Shown in pieces: positions 54,668 to 63,862 of a DNA stretch of 64,000 nucleotides; the stretch's first letter is position 1, and every line of letters starts with the position of its first letter. The notes under the pieces were generated by a model, which made no database searches, was not told the DNA's origin, and worked only from the letters and a program-made list of their open reading frames with translations. The translations under genes and the position numbers were made by a program. Source of the DNA: Microbacterium sufflavum (GTDB lineage: Bacteria > Actinomycetota > Actinomycetes > Actinomycetales > Microbacteriaceae); contig NZ_JAHWXK010000003.1 in the NCBI RefSeq assembly GCF_023091155.1, positions 124,001 through 188,000 on the forward strand, read 5' to 3'.

Positions 54668-57600
54668 ATGTCCTCCCCCGTGATCTCCTATCCCCCGGAG
54701 CTGCCCGTCAGCGCCGCGCGGGAGGAGATCGCCGACGCCGTGCGCGACCACCAGGTCGTGATCGTCGCGGGCGCGACCGGTTCGGGCAAGACCACCCAGC
54801 TGCCCAAGATCGCGCTCGAACTCGGGCGCGAGCGCATCGCCCACACGCAGCCGCGTCGCCTGGCCGCCCGCACGATCGCGGAGCGCGTCGCGGAGGAGCT
54901 GCACGTCGAGCTCGGCACGCTCGTGGGCTACAAGGTGCGCTTCACCGACAAGGTCTCCGATGCCACGCGCATCGCGCTGATGACCGACGGGATCCTGCTC
55001 AACGAGATCCACCGCGACCGGCTGCTCACACGCTACGACACGATCATCATCGACGAGGCGCACGAGCGCTCCCTCAACGTCGACTTCCTGCTCGGCTACC
55101 TCGCCCGCATCCTCCCGGAGCGCCCCGACCTCAAGGTGATCATCACCTCGGCGACCATCGACCCGGAGAGCTTCGCGCGGCACTTCGCCGCGGCCGACGG
55201 CACCCCTGCCCCGATCATCGAGGTCTCCGGCCGCACGTACCCGGTGGAGATCCGCTACCGGCCCCTCGTGGACGACGCGGATGAGGAGGCATCGGCATCC
55301 GGCGACCCGGAGGACGAGGTGTCCGCGATCGTCGCGGCCCTGCGCGAGCTGGACCGTGAAGCCCCCGGCGACGTGCTGGTGTTCCTGCCCGGCGAGGCCG
55401 AGATCCGTGATGCGGCCGATGCGGTGCGCGGCGCCTACGGGAAGGACCGCTCCCCCACCGAGGTGCTGCCGCTGTTCGGACGGCTCTCGGCGGCTGAACA
55501 GCACCGGGTGTTCGAGCGCAGTCGCGTGCCGGGTGTGCGACGGCGGGTCGTGCTCGCCACGAACGTCGCCGAGACCAGCCTCACCGTGCCGGGCATCAAG
55601 TACGTGATCGACACCGGCACCGCCCGCATCTCCCGGTACAGCAACCGCTCCAAGGTGCAGCGCCTGCCGATCGAAGCGATCTCCCAGGCCTCCGCGAACC
55701 AGCGCTCGGGGCGCGCCGGCCGCACGAGCGAGGGCATCGCGATCCGCCTCTATTCGGAGGAGGACTACGACCGGCGCCCGGAGTACACCGAGCCGGAGAT
55801 CCTGCGCACCTCGCTCGCCTCGGTCATCCTGCAGATGCTGTCGCTGGGGTTCGGCGACATCGAGGCGTTCCCGTTCCTCACCCCGCCCGACTCCCGCGGC
55901 GTGAAGGCCGCGTTCGACCTGCTCACCGAGCTGGGCGCGGTCGAGCCGTCGCGGCGGGACGGCTCGACGCATCTCACGCGCGTGGGCCGCGACATCGCCC
56001 GCATGCCGATCGATCCGCGGTTCGCGCGCATGCTCCTCGAGGCGGGACGCGACCGCAGCGGCGCCGTCCTGCGCGACGTGCTCGCGATCGTCGCCGGACT
56101 CACGATCCAGGATGTGCGGGAGCGGCCGGAGGAGCGCCGCGAGGAGGCCGACCGCCTGCACGCGCGCTTCGCCGACCCCACGAGCGACTTCCTGACCCTG
56201 CTGAACCTGTGGAACCACCTGCGCGAGCAGCAGCGCGAGCTGGGGTCGAGCGCGTTCCGCCGGCTGTGCCGCGCCGAGCACCTCAACTACGTGCGCGTGC
56301 GCGAATGGTTCGACGTGCACCGCCAGCTGCGCACGCTCGGCAAGAACCCGGAGCGCGGCGCGGAGGCGGGTGGCGCGGCCGACCCCGACGCGATCCACCG
56401 CGCCCTGCTGTCTGGTCTGCTGTCGCAGATCGGCATCCTCGACGAGCGCACGGCCCCGGCCGGCAAGAGCCACTCCCCCGCGAAGGACCCGAAGCGCCGG
56501 GTGACCGAGTACCGCGGGGCCCGCGGCATCCGGTTCTCGATCTTCCCGGGCTCGGCGCTGCGCAAGAAGAGCCCGCGGGCGGTGATGGCGGCGGAGATCG
56601 TGGAGACCTCCCGCACCTTCGCCCGCACGGTCGCCCAGATCGACCCCGCGTGGGCCGAGCCGCTGGCCGGTGACCTCGCGAAGCGTCAGGTCACGGAGCC
56701 GCACTGGTCGAAGGATGCCGGCGCCGCCGTCGCCTTCGAGAAGGTGACGCTGTTCGGGGTGGAGATCATCCCCCGCCGCCGCGTGCAGTTCGCCCGCATC
56801 GACCGGGCCGCGTCGCGCGAGCTGTTCGTGCGGCACGCGCTCGTGGAGGGCGAGTGGGATCCGTCGCGCATCGACAAGCGGGTGAGCGCGTTCTGGCGCA
56901 GCAACGCCGAGCTGCGCCGCCGCCTGGAGAAGCTGGAGGAGCGGGAGCGCCGCCGCGACATCCTCGCCGGCGACGAGGCCGTGTTCCGCTTCTACGACGA
57001 GCGCATCCCCGCCGACGTGTTCGATGTGCGCTCGTTCGAGAAGTGGTGGCGCGAGGCGCTCACGACCGCGCCGAAGCTGCTCGTGATGCGCGAGAGCGAC
57101 CTGGTCGACGAGGCCGACCGCGCCGACCAGCGCGAGTTCCCCACGCGGTGGACGCAGGGCGACCAGGTGCTGGGGCTCGCCTACCGCTTCGCGCCCGGAG
57201 CCCCCGACGATGGCGTGAGCGTGGTGCTGCCCCTGCCGCTGCTCGCGCAGATCGAGGACCGCGGCTTCGACTGGCAGGTGCCGGGTCTGCGCGCCGAGCT
57301 CGTCACGGGACTGCTGCGCGCGCTGCCCAAGGCCATCCGCCGCCACGTGGTGCCCGCCGCCGACTGGGCGGAGAAGTTCGGCGCCGAGCTGGCCGACCAG
57401 GGCCCGGAGTCGCACGAGGGCCTTCCCCCGCGCACGCTCAAGGAGGCACTGGCCCGCCTCATCCAGCCTCTCGCGAACCAGCTCGTGTCGGCCGCGGACT
57501 TCGAGGACGACCGCGTGCCCGCGCACCTGCGCATGAACTTCCGCGCCGTGGACGAACGCGGCCGCGTGGTCGGCTCGGGGCGCGACCTCCGGGCACTGCA

Positions 57601-58600
57601 GACCGAGCTGTCGGATCGCGCCCGCAGCAGCGTCGCCCGCTCCATCGCGGCGCCGTCACGACGCGCGAGCCCGACCGCGGCGGCGGGCGCCGAGCGCGTC
57701 GCGGCCGCCCCGGTGGAGCAGACCGGGCTGACCGCGTGGACCTTCGGCGACCTGCCCGAGGTGCTCGACACCCGGGTCGCCGGCGGCGTCGTGCGCGGTT
57801 ACCCGGCGATCGTCGACGCGGGCAAGAGCGTCTCCGTACGCGTGGAGGCGACCGCGGAGGCCGCCGCGACCGCGACCAGGGAGGGTGTGCTCCGGCTGGT
57901 GCTGCTCACGGTGCCCTCGCCGTCGTCGTACGTGCAGGAGCATCTGACGAGCCAGGAGAAGCTGGCGCTCGCGGCGTCGCCGTATCCCTCCGCCGCGGCG
58001 CTGATCGAAGACGCCAGGGCCGCGGTCGCCCGCCGCGTGATCGACGCGTCGACGGGCGGGCCGGACGGCGCCGGTCGCGGGATCGTGCGCACGGAGGCCG
58101 AGTTCGCCCGCGTCCGGGAGGCGGTGTCGGCGGTGCTCGTGGACGAGCTGTTCGCCGCCGTGTCCCTGGTGGCGCGGATCCTGGTCAAGGCGCGCGAGGT
58201 CGAGCGGGGCATCAAGGCGCAGAACTCCCTGGCACTGCTCGGACCGCTGAACGACATCCGCACGCAGCTGAGCGGTCTGCTGCACCCCGGGTTCGTGTCG
58301 GCGGCGGGCATCGACCGGCTCGCGCACTACCCCCGCTACCTCGACGGCATGCTCGACCGCCTGAAGACGCTGGCGAACGAGCCGGGCAAGGACCGGGCGC
58401 GGCTGACCGAGTTCGAGCGCATGGCGACCGCGTTCACCGAGGCGGGCGGCACGATCCCGCTGCCGACCGACGCGCCGCCGACGCTGGTGGAGGTGCGGTG
58501 GCTGCTGGAGGAGTACCGCGTGAGCGTGTTCGCGCAGCGCCTCGGCACCGCACAGCCGGTCTCGCCGCAGCGGATCATGAAGGCGCTGTCCGGGCGCTGA
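54668..58600 (+). CDS. hrpA: ATP-dependent RNA helicase HrpA
   Basis: A 1,310-residue DEAH-box RNA helicase, the full length of the family (about 1,300). Motifs: Walker A VAGATGSGKTTQLPK (35-43 core), motif II DEAH (129-132), motif III TSATID, motif V TNVAETSLTVPGIKYVID and motif VI QRSGRAGRTSEG. The remainder covers the helicase-associated HA2/OB domains and the C-terminal DUF3418. In E. coli HrpA acts on stalled ribosomes and mRNA. The stop codon lies in the first unit of a 17-bp tandem repeat. Divergent from the membrane acyltransferase. Confidence 0.96.
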   Translation: MSSPVISYPPELPVSAAREEIADAVRDHQVVIVAGATGSGKTTQLPKIALELGRERIAHTQPRRLAARTIAERVAEELHVELGTLVGYKVRFTDKVSDATRIALMTDGILLNEIHRDRLLTRYDTIIIDEAHERSLNVDFLLGYLARILPERPDLKVIITSATIDPESFARHFAAADGTPAPIIEVSGRTYPVEIRYRPLVDDADEEASASGDPEDEVSAIVAALRELDREAPGDVLVFLPGEAEIRDAADAVRGAYGKDRSPTEVLPLFGRLSAAEQHRVFERSRVPGVRRRVVLATNVAETSLTVPGIKYVIDTGTARISRYSNRSKVQRLPIEAISQASANQRSGRAGRTSEGIAIRLYSEEDYDRRPEYTEPEILRTSLASVILQMLSLGFGDIEAFPFLTPPDSRGVKAAFDLLTELGAVEPSRRDGSTHLTRVGRDIARMPIDPRFARMLLEAGRDRSGAVLRDVLAIVAGLTIQDVRERPEERREEADRLHARFADPTSDFLTLLNLWNHLREQQRELGSSAFRRLCRAEHLNYVRVREWFDVHRQLRTLGKNPERGAEAGGAADPDAIHRALLSGLLSQIGILDERTAPAGKSHSPAKDPKRRVTEYRGARGIRFSIFPGSALRKKSPRAVMAAEIVETSRTFARTVAQIDPAWAEPLAGDLAKRQVTEPHWSKDAGAAVAFEKVTLFGVEIIPRRRVQFARIDRAASRELFVRHALVEGEWDPSRIDKRVSAFWRSNAELRRRLEKLEERERRRDILAGDEAVFRFYDERIPADVFDVRSFEKWWREALTTAPKLLVMRESDLVDEADRADQREFPTRWTQGDQVLGLAYRFAPGAPDDGVSVVLPLPLLAQIEDRGFDWQVPGLRAELVTGLLRALPKAIRRHVVPAADWAEKFGAELADQGPESHEGLPPRTLKEALARLIQPLANQLVSAADFEDDRVPAHLRMNFRAVDERGRVVGSGRDLRALQTELSDRARSSVARSIAAPSRRASPTAAAGAERVAAAPVEQTGLTAWTFGDLPEVLDTRVAGGVVRGYPAIVDAGKSVSVRVEATAEAAATATREGVLRLVLLTVPSPSSYVQEHLTSQEKLALAASPYPSAAALIEDARAAVARRVIDASTGGPDGAGRGIVRTEAEFARVREAVSAVLVDELFAAVSLVARILVKAREVERGIKAQNSLALLGPLNDIRTQLSGLLHPGFVSAAGIDRLAHYPRYLDGMLDRLKTLANEPGKDRARLTEFERMATAFTEAGGTIPLPTDAPPTLVEVRWLLEEYRVSVFAQRLGTAQPVSPQRIMKALSGR

Positions 58601-58786
58601 TCCTGTCCGGGCGCTGATCCGGTCCGGGCGCTGGTCCTGTCCGGGCGCTGATCCTGCCCGGGCGCTGACGGTGTCCTCCCCGGGCGGTGATCCTGACCGG
58701 GCGCTGATCCTGACCGGGCGCTGATCCTGACCGGGCGCTGATCCTGACCCGGCGCTGATCCGGTCCCGGCGCTGACCGTGTCCTCC
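58589..58786. repeat. Eleven tandem units of a 17-bp repeat starting in the hrpA stop codon
   Basis: The consensus unit is CCGGGCGCTGATCCTGA/T. Units begin at 58589, 58606, 58623, 58640, 58657, 58680, 58697, 58714, 58731, 58748 and 58765. Units 5 and 11 share an altered tail, TGTCCTCC, giving lengths of 23 and 22. The first unit contains the last codons and TGA of hrpA. The array ends 5 bp before the -10 of the next gene, filling the whole gap. Confidence 0.95.
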
Positions 58787-58791
58787 CCGGG

Positions 58792-58797
58792 TAGCCT
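58792..58797 (+). promoter_or_regulatory. Leaderless-type -10 for the quinone oxidoreductase
   Basis: TAGCCT, six bases (GGGGTC), then ATG 58804. Confidence 0.6.
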
Positions 58798-58803
58798 GGG
58801 GTC

Positions 58804-59748
58804 ATGGCCAGCGCGATCGTCTACACCGAGTTCGGCTCCCCCGATGTCCTGCACCTGATGGAGGTGCCCGATCCCGTCGCCGTGCGCGGCGAGGCCGTGG
58901 TGCGCATCGAGGCCGCCGGCGCGAACCCCATCGACGCGAAGCTGCGCAGCGGCAAGCGTCCGTCACCGCCGATCACCGAACCGCGGGGCGTCGGCTTCGA
59001 CGGCGCGGGCGTGGTGGAGGTGCTCGGCGAGGGCGTCGACGGGCTGGAGGTGGGCGACCGCGTCGCGATCCGTGACACGGTCGGCACGTACGCCTCGGCG
59101 CTCGCGGTCGAGGCCGACAAGCTGGTGAAGCTCCCCGACGCGGTGACCGCGGCCGAGGGCGCCGCGATCGGCATCCCCGCCGGCACCGCGTATCAGGCGC
59201 TGCGCTCGCTCGGCGTGACCGCGGGCGACGTGCTCCTGATGCACGGCGGCTCCGGCTCGGTGGGTCAGGCGGCGGTGCAGTTCGCGGTGGCCGGCGGCGC
59301 GACCGTGATCGCCACCGCGAGCCCCGCCCGGCACGAGCAGCTGCGCGAGCTCGGTGCCCTCCCCGTCGCATACGGAGACGGCCTGCTCGACCGCGTGCGC
59401 GCGGCCGCTCCGTCGCCCGTCACGGTGGCGCTCGACTGCGCGGGCACGGACGAGGCCATCGAGACCTCGCTCGCCCTGGTGCCCGACCGCGACCGCATCG
59501 CCACGATCGTGCGCGGCCCCGACGCGGCCGACTTCGGCATCCGCGCGTTCTCGGGCGGCTCCCCCGTCCCGCTCACGGAGCAGGAGCTCGCCTGGCGCGC
59601 CGAAGCCCTGGAGAAGACCGTCGAGCTGCTCGCATCGGGCGACTTCACGATCGAGCTCGGCCCGGAGCTCCCGCTCGCCGAGGCGGCCCGGGCCCATGAG
59701 CTCATGGAATCCGGCGCCGCCTCGGGCAAGATCATTCTGGTGCCGTAG
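58804..59748 (+). CDS. NADPH:quinone oxidoreductase-like MDR protein
   Basis: A 314-residue medium-chain reductase without zinc ligands. EAAGANPIDAKLRSG and GVGFDGAGVVEVLGEGV form the N-terminal domain, and LMHGGSGSVGQAAVQFA is the NADPH loop. The C-terminal LPLAEAARAHELMESGAASGKIIL is typical of Qor/zeta-crystallin proteins. The likely role is quinone or enal reduction; the exact substrate is unknown. The last codons and stop are duplicated downstream. Confidence 0.9.
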   Translation: MASAIVYTEFGSPDVLHLMEVPDPVAVRGEAVVRIEAAGANPIDAKLRSGKRPSPPITEPRGVGFDGAGVVEVLGEGVDGLEVGDRVAIRDTVGTYASALAVEADKLVKLPDAVTAAEGAAIGIPAGTAYQALRSLGVTAGDVLLMHGGSGSVGQAAVQFAVAGGATVIATASPARHEQLRELGALPVAYGDGLLDRVRAAAPSPVTVALDCAGTDEAIETSLALVPDRDRIATIVRGPDAADFGIRAFSGGSPVPLTEQELAWRAEALEKTVELLASGDFTIELGPELPLAEAARAHELMESGAASGKIILVP

Positions 59749-59770
59749 CCATCACCCTGGTGCCATAGCC
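59731..59770. repeat. 20-bp tandem duplication of the quinone oxidoreductase 3' end
   Basis: 59731-59750 and 59751-59770 match at 17 of 20 positions. Both copies encode a hydrophobic Leu-Val-Pro end followed by TAG; the first stop is the real one. Confidence 0.85.
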
Positions 59771-59784
59771 GGGGCCGCCCGGCT
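59767..59784. terminator. Bidirectional terminator between qor-like gene and the AhpD-type gene
   Basis: A 7-bp stem AGCCGGG/CCCGGCT with GCCG loop, ending on the last base of the convergent gene. Confidence 0.7.
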
Positions 59785-60473
59785 CAGGCCGGAGCCACGG
59801 GTCGACCGAGCGACAGCATCAGCCGGTTCGCCCAGTTGAAGAACGCGGCGCCGTGCACCACGTCGGCGATCTCGCCGTCGTCGAGCCCCGCGGATCGCAG
59901 GAGCGCGATGTGGTCGGCCCCGAACGCGCTGGGCGTCTCGGTCAGCGCGACGGAGGCCGCGACGATCGCGCTCCACCGCTCGCCGAGGTGGGCGGACACG
60001 CCCTCGTCGAGCAGCCGGTCCACGTCGTCTGGCCGCTTGCTGTGATGGGCCGCGAAGCGCGAGTGCACCGAGGCGCAGAACACGCAGCCGTTGCGCCGCG
60101 AGGCCGCGGTGGCCGCCAGCTCACGATCGGCCCTGGGCAGTCCGTCGGCGACGTTGTAGAAAATGTCCTTGTCGACCAGGGTGCGCGCCCGGAGCACCTC
60201 GGGGTCGCGCGCGAGCAGACGGAAGTAGTCGTTCTTGGCGCGAGCGGTGTCGACCAAACCGTCATAGTGCCGCTCGGCCAGCTCGTCCTCCGCGAGCGGG
60301 GGCAGGTGCGGCGTCCACCCGACCTCGGCGCGCGTGAACCCGTGCGGGTGCGGGGCGTCGTCGTGTCGGAGCACGGTGTCGGCGGTGGCGGGCTCGGTGG
60401 TGGTGGCGGGGTCGGTGGTGTCGGTGGTGGTGGGCTCGGTGGTGGCGGGATCGGTGGTGTCGGTGGTGGTCAT
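59784..60473 (-). CDS. Alkylhydroperoxidase domain protein (AhpD/CMD, Avi_7169-type)
   Basis: A 229-residue CMD-fold protein. The redox motif is NGCVFCASVHSRF: Cys130, Cys133 and His137 match the CxxCxxxH of AhpD. Residues 2-32 are almost only Thr, Asp, Pro, Ala and Glu, from a GGTGGTGTC-type microsatellite, and are probably disordered. It is the last of four genes joined by 4-nt ATGA overlaps (ABC ATPase, luciferase-like enzyme, CMD protein, this one). The order matches the Avi_7169/7170-KPN_01858 clusters I recall from TIGRFAM models. It is probably a peroxide or thiol-linked partner of the monooxygenase. Confidence 0.85.
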   Translation of the reverse strand: MTTTDTTDPATTEPTTTDTTDPATTTEPATADTVLRHDDAPHPHGFTRAEVGWTPHLPPLAEDELAERHYDGLVDTARAKNDYFRLLARDPEVLRARTLVDKDIFYNVADGLPRADRELAATAASRRNGCVFCASVHSRFAAHHSKRPDDVDRLLDEGVSAHLGERWSAIVAASVALTETPSAFGADHIALLRSAGLDDGEIADVVHGAAFFNWANRLMLSLGRPVAPA

Positions 60474-61120
60474 GCGGCCTCCTCCTCGGTCGGCACGGCG
60501 GTGGTGGGGGCGGTGGTGGCGGTGGTGGCGGTCGCGAGTCCGGCGGCGGCGAGCACGCGGAGCCCGGTCACGACGCGCTGCTGGAACGCCAGGAACGACA
60601 CGAGCTGCGACACCGTGACGATGCCGTCGGGCGTCCACCCCGCGTCGAGCAGGCGGCCCAGGTCGGCGGCCGAGGCCTCGCGCGGCCGCAGCACCAGCAG
60701 GTGCGCGTGGGCGAGCGCGGCGGCCAGTCGCTCGCCCAGAGCGTCCGTGGCGGTGGCGTCCGGCGCATACCTCAGCCCGTCGGTGCTCTCCCCCTGGAGC
60801 CCGGCCTCGGTGTACGCGCCGAACGGACCGGTGGCGGCGGCCCCGGCCAGCTCGGCCCTGACCACCGCGGCGCGCTCGGGATCGGCGGCCTCCGCCCGGT
60901 CGGCGTAGAACAGCGCGGTCGGGTCGTCGGCGCCGGCGAGCCCGGTCGCGAAGGCCGCGATCAGCTCTCGCTCGGCCTGCGACGCGTGCTGCACCGAGAC
61001 GGGGCGGAACAGCGCGTCGAAGCTCGCCTGCAACTGCTCGCGCGTGATCGGACGGCGCCGCCGCAGCGCGTCGAGCCCCGGCGTCACCTCCGCGATGCGG
61101 TCGACGATGTCGTCGGTCAT
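60470..61120 (-). CDS. CMD domain protein, Avi_7170-type
   Basis: A 216-residue relative of the next gene that lacks the CxxC pair (no Cys at all). DAGWTPDGIVTVSQLVSFLAFQQRVVTGLRVLAA is its conserved C-terminal CMD segment. It may be a structural or substrate-binding partner. The tail (TATTATTAPTTAVPTEEE) is low-complexity. Coupled by ATGA at both ends. Confidence 0.78.
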   Translation of the reverse strand: MTDDIVDRIAEVTPGLDALRRRRPITREQLQASFDALFRPVSVQHASQAERELIAAFATGLAGADDPTALFYADRAEAADPERAAVVRAELAGAAATGPFGAYTEAGLQGESTDGLRYAPDATATDALGERLAAALAHAHLLVLRPREASAADLGRLLDAGWTPDGIVTVSQLVSFLAFQQRVVTGLRVLAAAGLATATTATTAPTTAVPTEEEAA

Positions 61121-62163
61121 GCGTTCTCCTTGAGGGTCGTGTCCGCGGGGGACGGGGTGAGGGCGTAGCCGAGTGCCGGGGCGACCTCGGCGGCGAACAG
61201 CTCGATCGAGCGCAGCACGTGCTCGTGGGGCGCGTCGACCGAGTGCACCTGGAACGCGACCTCGGTCGCGCGGGACAGCGTCGCGTCGTCCGCGAGCGAG
61301 GCGGCCACCTCCTCCGGCGTGCCCAGGTGGGTGTCGAGCGCGGCGATCAGGTCGTCGAGGTCGTCGCCCGGGATCGTCTGCCCCTGGCGGCGGAAGCCCT
61401 CCGCGGCGCGCCGCAGCCCGACCTCCGCGAACCGCAGCGCCTCGGCCCTGTCATCCGCCACGAACACGGTGCGCGAGGCCGTGATGCGCGGCGTGACGCC
61501 GGCCGGCAGCGCGTCGAGGTAGACGTCGATGATGGGGTCCTGCAGCTCCGACAGCGGCGCGCGGAGGCGCTCGGCCGTGCGCGGCTGCGTGCGCGAGAGC
61601 AGCAGCCCGTGGCCGTGCACACCCGCGCGGCTCCCGCCCGCGGCCGAGAACGTCGCCTGCCAGACGCGTGAGGCGAGGTCGCCCGGGTCGGGGTACAGGG
61701 TGTTGTCGCCGCCGACGTCCTCGCCCGCGAGCGCGTCGAGCAGCACGCGCAGCTTGCGGTCGTACGTGGCGGCCTTGTCGCGCACGTCCTCCCCGAACGG
61801 TACGAACGACGAGGGCGTGCCCCCGCTGCCGAGCCCGAGATCGAGACGCCCGCCGGAGAGCAGGTCGGCGACCACCGCATCCTCCGCCACGCGCACCGGG
61901 TCTTCCAGTGGCAGCGTGATCACCCCGGTGCCGAGCCGGAGGCGGTTCGTATGCGCCGCGGCGTGCGCCAGGAACACAAGCGGCGACGGCAGCCCGCCCT
62001 CCGCGGCGCGGAAGTGATGCTGCGCGACCCACGCACGACCGATGCCGTGCCGCTCCGCGTGCTGGAGCTGCGCCGTGGCCAGCGCGTAGCGATCGGCGGG
62101 CGACGCATCGTCGAGCAGACGGGTGAAGAACGCCACGGTGGGTGCGGCGGCTGGTGCGGTCAT
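61117..62163 (-). CDS. FMN-dependent luciferase-like monooxygenase, KPN_01858-type
   Basis: A 348-residue bacterial-luciferase-fold flavoenzyme: GRAWVAQHHFRAAEGGLPSP, RLRLGTGVITLPLEDPVRVAEDA and DLLSGGRLDLGLGSGGTPSS are typical of the family. Such enzymes use FMNH2 and O2 to oxidise diverse, often sulfur- or aldehyde-containing, substrates. The start overlaps the ABC ATPase stop (ATGA). A transporter in the same operon suggests the substrate is imported. No flavin reductase gene lies in the visible part. Confidence 0.87.
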   Translation of the reverse strand: MTAPAAAPTVAFFTRLLDDASPADRYALATAQLQHAERHGIGRAWVAQHHFRAAEGGLPSPLVFLAHAAAHTNRLRLGTGVITLPLEDPVRVAEDAVVADLLSGGRLDLGLGSGGTPSSFVPFGEDVRDKAATYDRKLRVLLDALAGEDVGGDNTLYPDPGDLASRVWQATFSAAGGSRAGVHGHGLLLSRTQPRTAERLRAPLSELQDPIIDVYLDALPAGVTPRITASRTVFVADDRAEALRFAEVGLRRAAEGFRRQGQTIPGDDLDDLIAALDTHLGTPEEVAASLADDATLSRATEVAFQVHSVDAPHEHVLRSIELFAAEVAPALGYALTPSPADTTLKENA

Positions 62164-63803
62164 GCGAGGACCTCTCGGCTCTGGGGAGCGTCGCCGACGC
62201 CGGGCACGGCGGCGAGCAGCTCCCTGGTGTACTCGTGCTGCGGGTCGTGGAACAGCTCCTCGGTCCGGCCCTCCTCCACCACACGGCCGCGGCGCATGAC
62301 CGACACCGTGTGACTGATGCGCCGCACCACCGCGAGGTCGTGCGAGATGAAGAGGTAGGTGAGCCCGAGCTCGGCCTGCAGCGAGGTGAGCAGCTCGAGG
62401 ATGCGGGCCTGCACCGTCACGTCGAGCGCGGACACCGCCTCGTCGAGCACCACGATCTCCGGGTCGATCGCGAGGGCACGGGCGATCGCGACGCGCTGCC
62501 GCTGCCCGCCCGACAGCTCCCGCGGGGTGCGGCGGGCGACGTCGGCCGGCAGCGCCACCCGGTCGAGCAGTGCGAGTGCGCGCTCCCGCCGTTCGGCCCT
62601 GCCGCCGACGCGGAAGTTCTGCAGGGGCTCCGCGACGATGTCGACGACGTGCTGCCGCGGATCGAGCGACGCGAACGGGTTCTGGTACACGAGCTGGATG
62701 CGCCGGCGCAGCGCGCGCAGCGGCGCCCCCGTCGCGGCCGTCACGTCGGCCCCGGCGACCTCGATCGATCCGGCATCAGGGCGGTGGAACCGGGTGACGA
62801 GTCGTGCCGTGGTGGTCTTGCCCGAGCCCGACTCCCCCACGAGCGCGTGCGTGGTGGCGCGGCGCACGCGGAACGACACGTCGTCCACCGCGCGGAACCG
62901 CTCGCGACCCGCCACGCGGAACTCCTTCACGAGCCCCTCGGCGACGATCGCGTAGGGGTTCTCGGCGGCGACCGCGGCCGCATCCCGCAGGAACGGCGGT
63001 GCGTCCGGCCGGCGGAACCCGGTCGCGAAGGCGGGCGCGTCGGCGAGCAGCTGCCGCGTGTACGGCTCCCGCGGCGCCGCGAGCACCGCGTCGCTCGCCC
63101 CCTGCTCGACGATGCGGCCGTCCTTGAGCACCACGAGCCGCGCGGCACGGTCGGCCGCGACCCCCAGGTCGTGCGTCACCAGCAGGATGCTCGTCCCCTC
63201 CTCGCGCTGGAGCTCGTCGAGAAGGTCGAGCACCGTGCGCTGCACCGTGGCGTCGAGCGCGCTGGTGGGCTCGTCCGCGATCAGCAGCCGCGGGCGCAGC
63301 GCCACCGCGGTCGCGATCAGCACGCGCTGCCGCATGCCGCCGGACAGCTCGTGCGGATACTGCCGTGCGCGCAGCCCCGGGTCGTCGATGCCCACGCGGT
63401 CGAGCAGCTCGATCGCCCTGGCCCGACGCGACCTCCGGTCGCGGTGCCCGTGCAGGCGCAGGATCTCCTCCACCTGCACCCCGACCGGGCGCACGGGGTC
63501 GAGCGAGGTGGTGGGGTCCTGCGGCACGAGCCCGATCTCGGGGCCGCGGATGCCGCGCAGGGCGCGGTCGCTCCAGCCGGAGATGTCGAGCTCGCCGAGG
63601 AGCACACGCCCCGCGTCGACGCGACCCCCCTCCGGCAGCAGCCCCAGCAGCGCGTGCGCCGTGGTGGACTTGCCCGACCCGGACTCGCCGACGAGCGCGA
63701 GCGTCTCACCCTCGGCGATGTCGAACGAGATGCCGTGCACGACCTCCCGGTCGCCGTACGACACCGTGAGGCCGGTGGCGGTGAGGACGGGGCTCTCGCT
63801 CAT
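62160..63803 (-). CDS. Fused peptide-type ABC transporter ATPase (DppD-DppF)
   Basis: A 547-residue tandem ATPase: GESGSGKST with LSGGMRQRVLIATAV, then GESGSGKTT with LSGGQRQRVAIARAL, and DEPTSALD/DEAVSALD. It has oligopeptide-type tails (AAPREPYTRQLLADAP, HDPQHEYTRELLAAVP). In the related operons the permeases and substrate-binding protein lie upstream, here beyond the right edge. The start, ATG 63803, has AGGGGAG 4 bp upstream and overlaps the stop of the last of three repeat-encoded micro-ORFs. Confidence 0.9.
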   Translation of the reverse strand: MSESPVLTATGLTVSYGDREVVHGISFDIAEGETLALVGESGSGKSTTAHALLGLLPEGGRVDAGRVLLGELDISGWSDRALRGIRGPEIGLVPQDPTTSLDPVRPVGVQVEEILRLHGHRDRRSRRARAIELLDRVGIDDPGLRARQYPHELSGGMRQRVLIATAVALRPRLLIADEPTSALDATVQRTVLDLLDELQREEGTSILLVTHDLGVAADRAARLVVLKDGRIVEQGASDAVLAAPREPYTRQLLADAPAFATGFRRPDAPPFLRDAAAVAAENPYAIVAEGLVKEFRVAGRERFRAVDDVSFRVRRATTHALVGESGSGKTTTARLVTRFHRPDAGSIEVAGADVTAATGAPLRALRRRIQLVYQNPFASLDPRQHVVDIVAEPLQNFRVGGRAERRERALALLDRVALPADVARRTPRELSGGQRQRVAIARALAIDPEIVVLDEAVSALDVTVQARILELLTSLQAELGLTYLFISHDLAVVRRISHTVSVMRRGRVVEEGRTEELFHDPQHEYTRELLAAVPGVGDAPQSREVLA

Positions 63804-63862
63804 CGCGCTCCCCTTCCGAGGCGGTGGCTGATCGTGGTCGTGGACGCCGAGATCGCGCTCAT
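63800..63862 (-). CDS. Repeat-encoded 20-residue micro-ORF, copy nearest the ATPase
   Basis: Encodes MSAISASTTTISHRLGRGAR; its TGA overlaps the ATPase ATG (ATGA). Preceded by the ribosome site AGGGGAG of the repeat. Product likely unstable or non-functional; translation not shown. Confidence 0.4.
   Translation of the reverse strand: MSAISASTTTISHRLGRGAR

Noticed and set aside
58589..58786. Repeat array looked at as a CRISPR
   Set aside because: Units are tandem without unique spacers and 17 bp is too short; no cas genes nearby.
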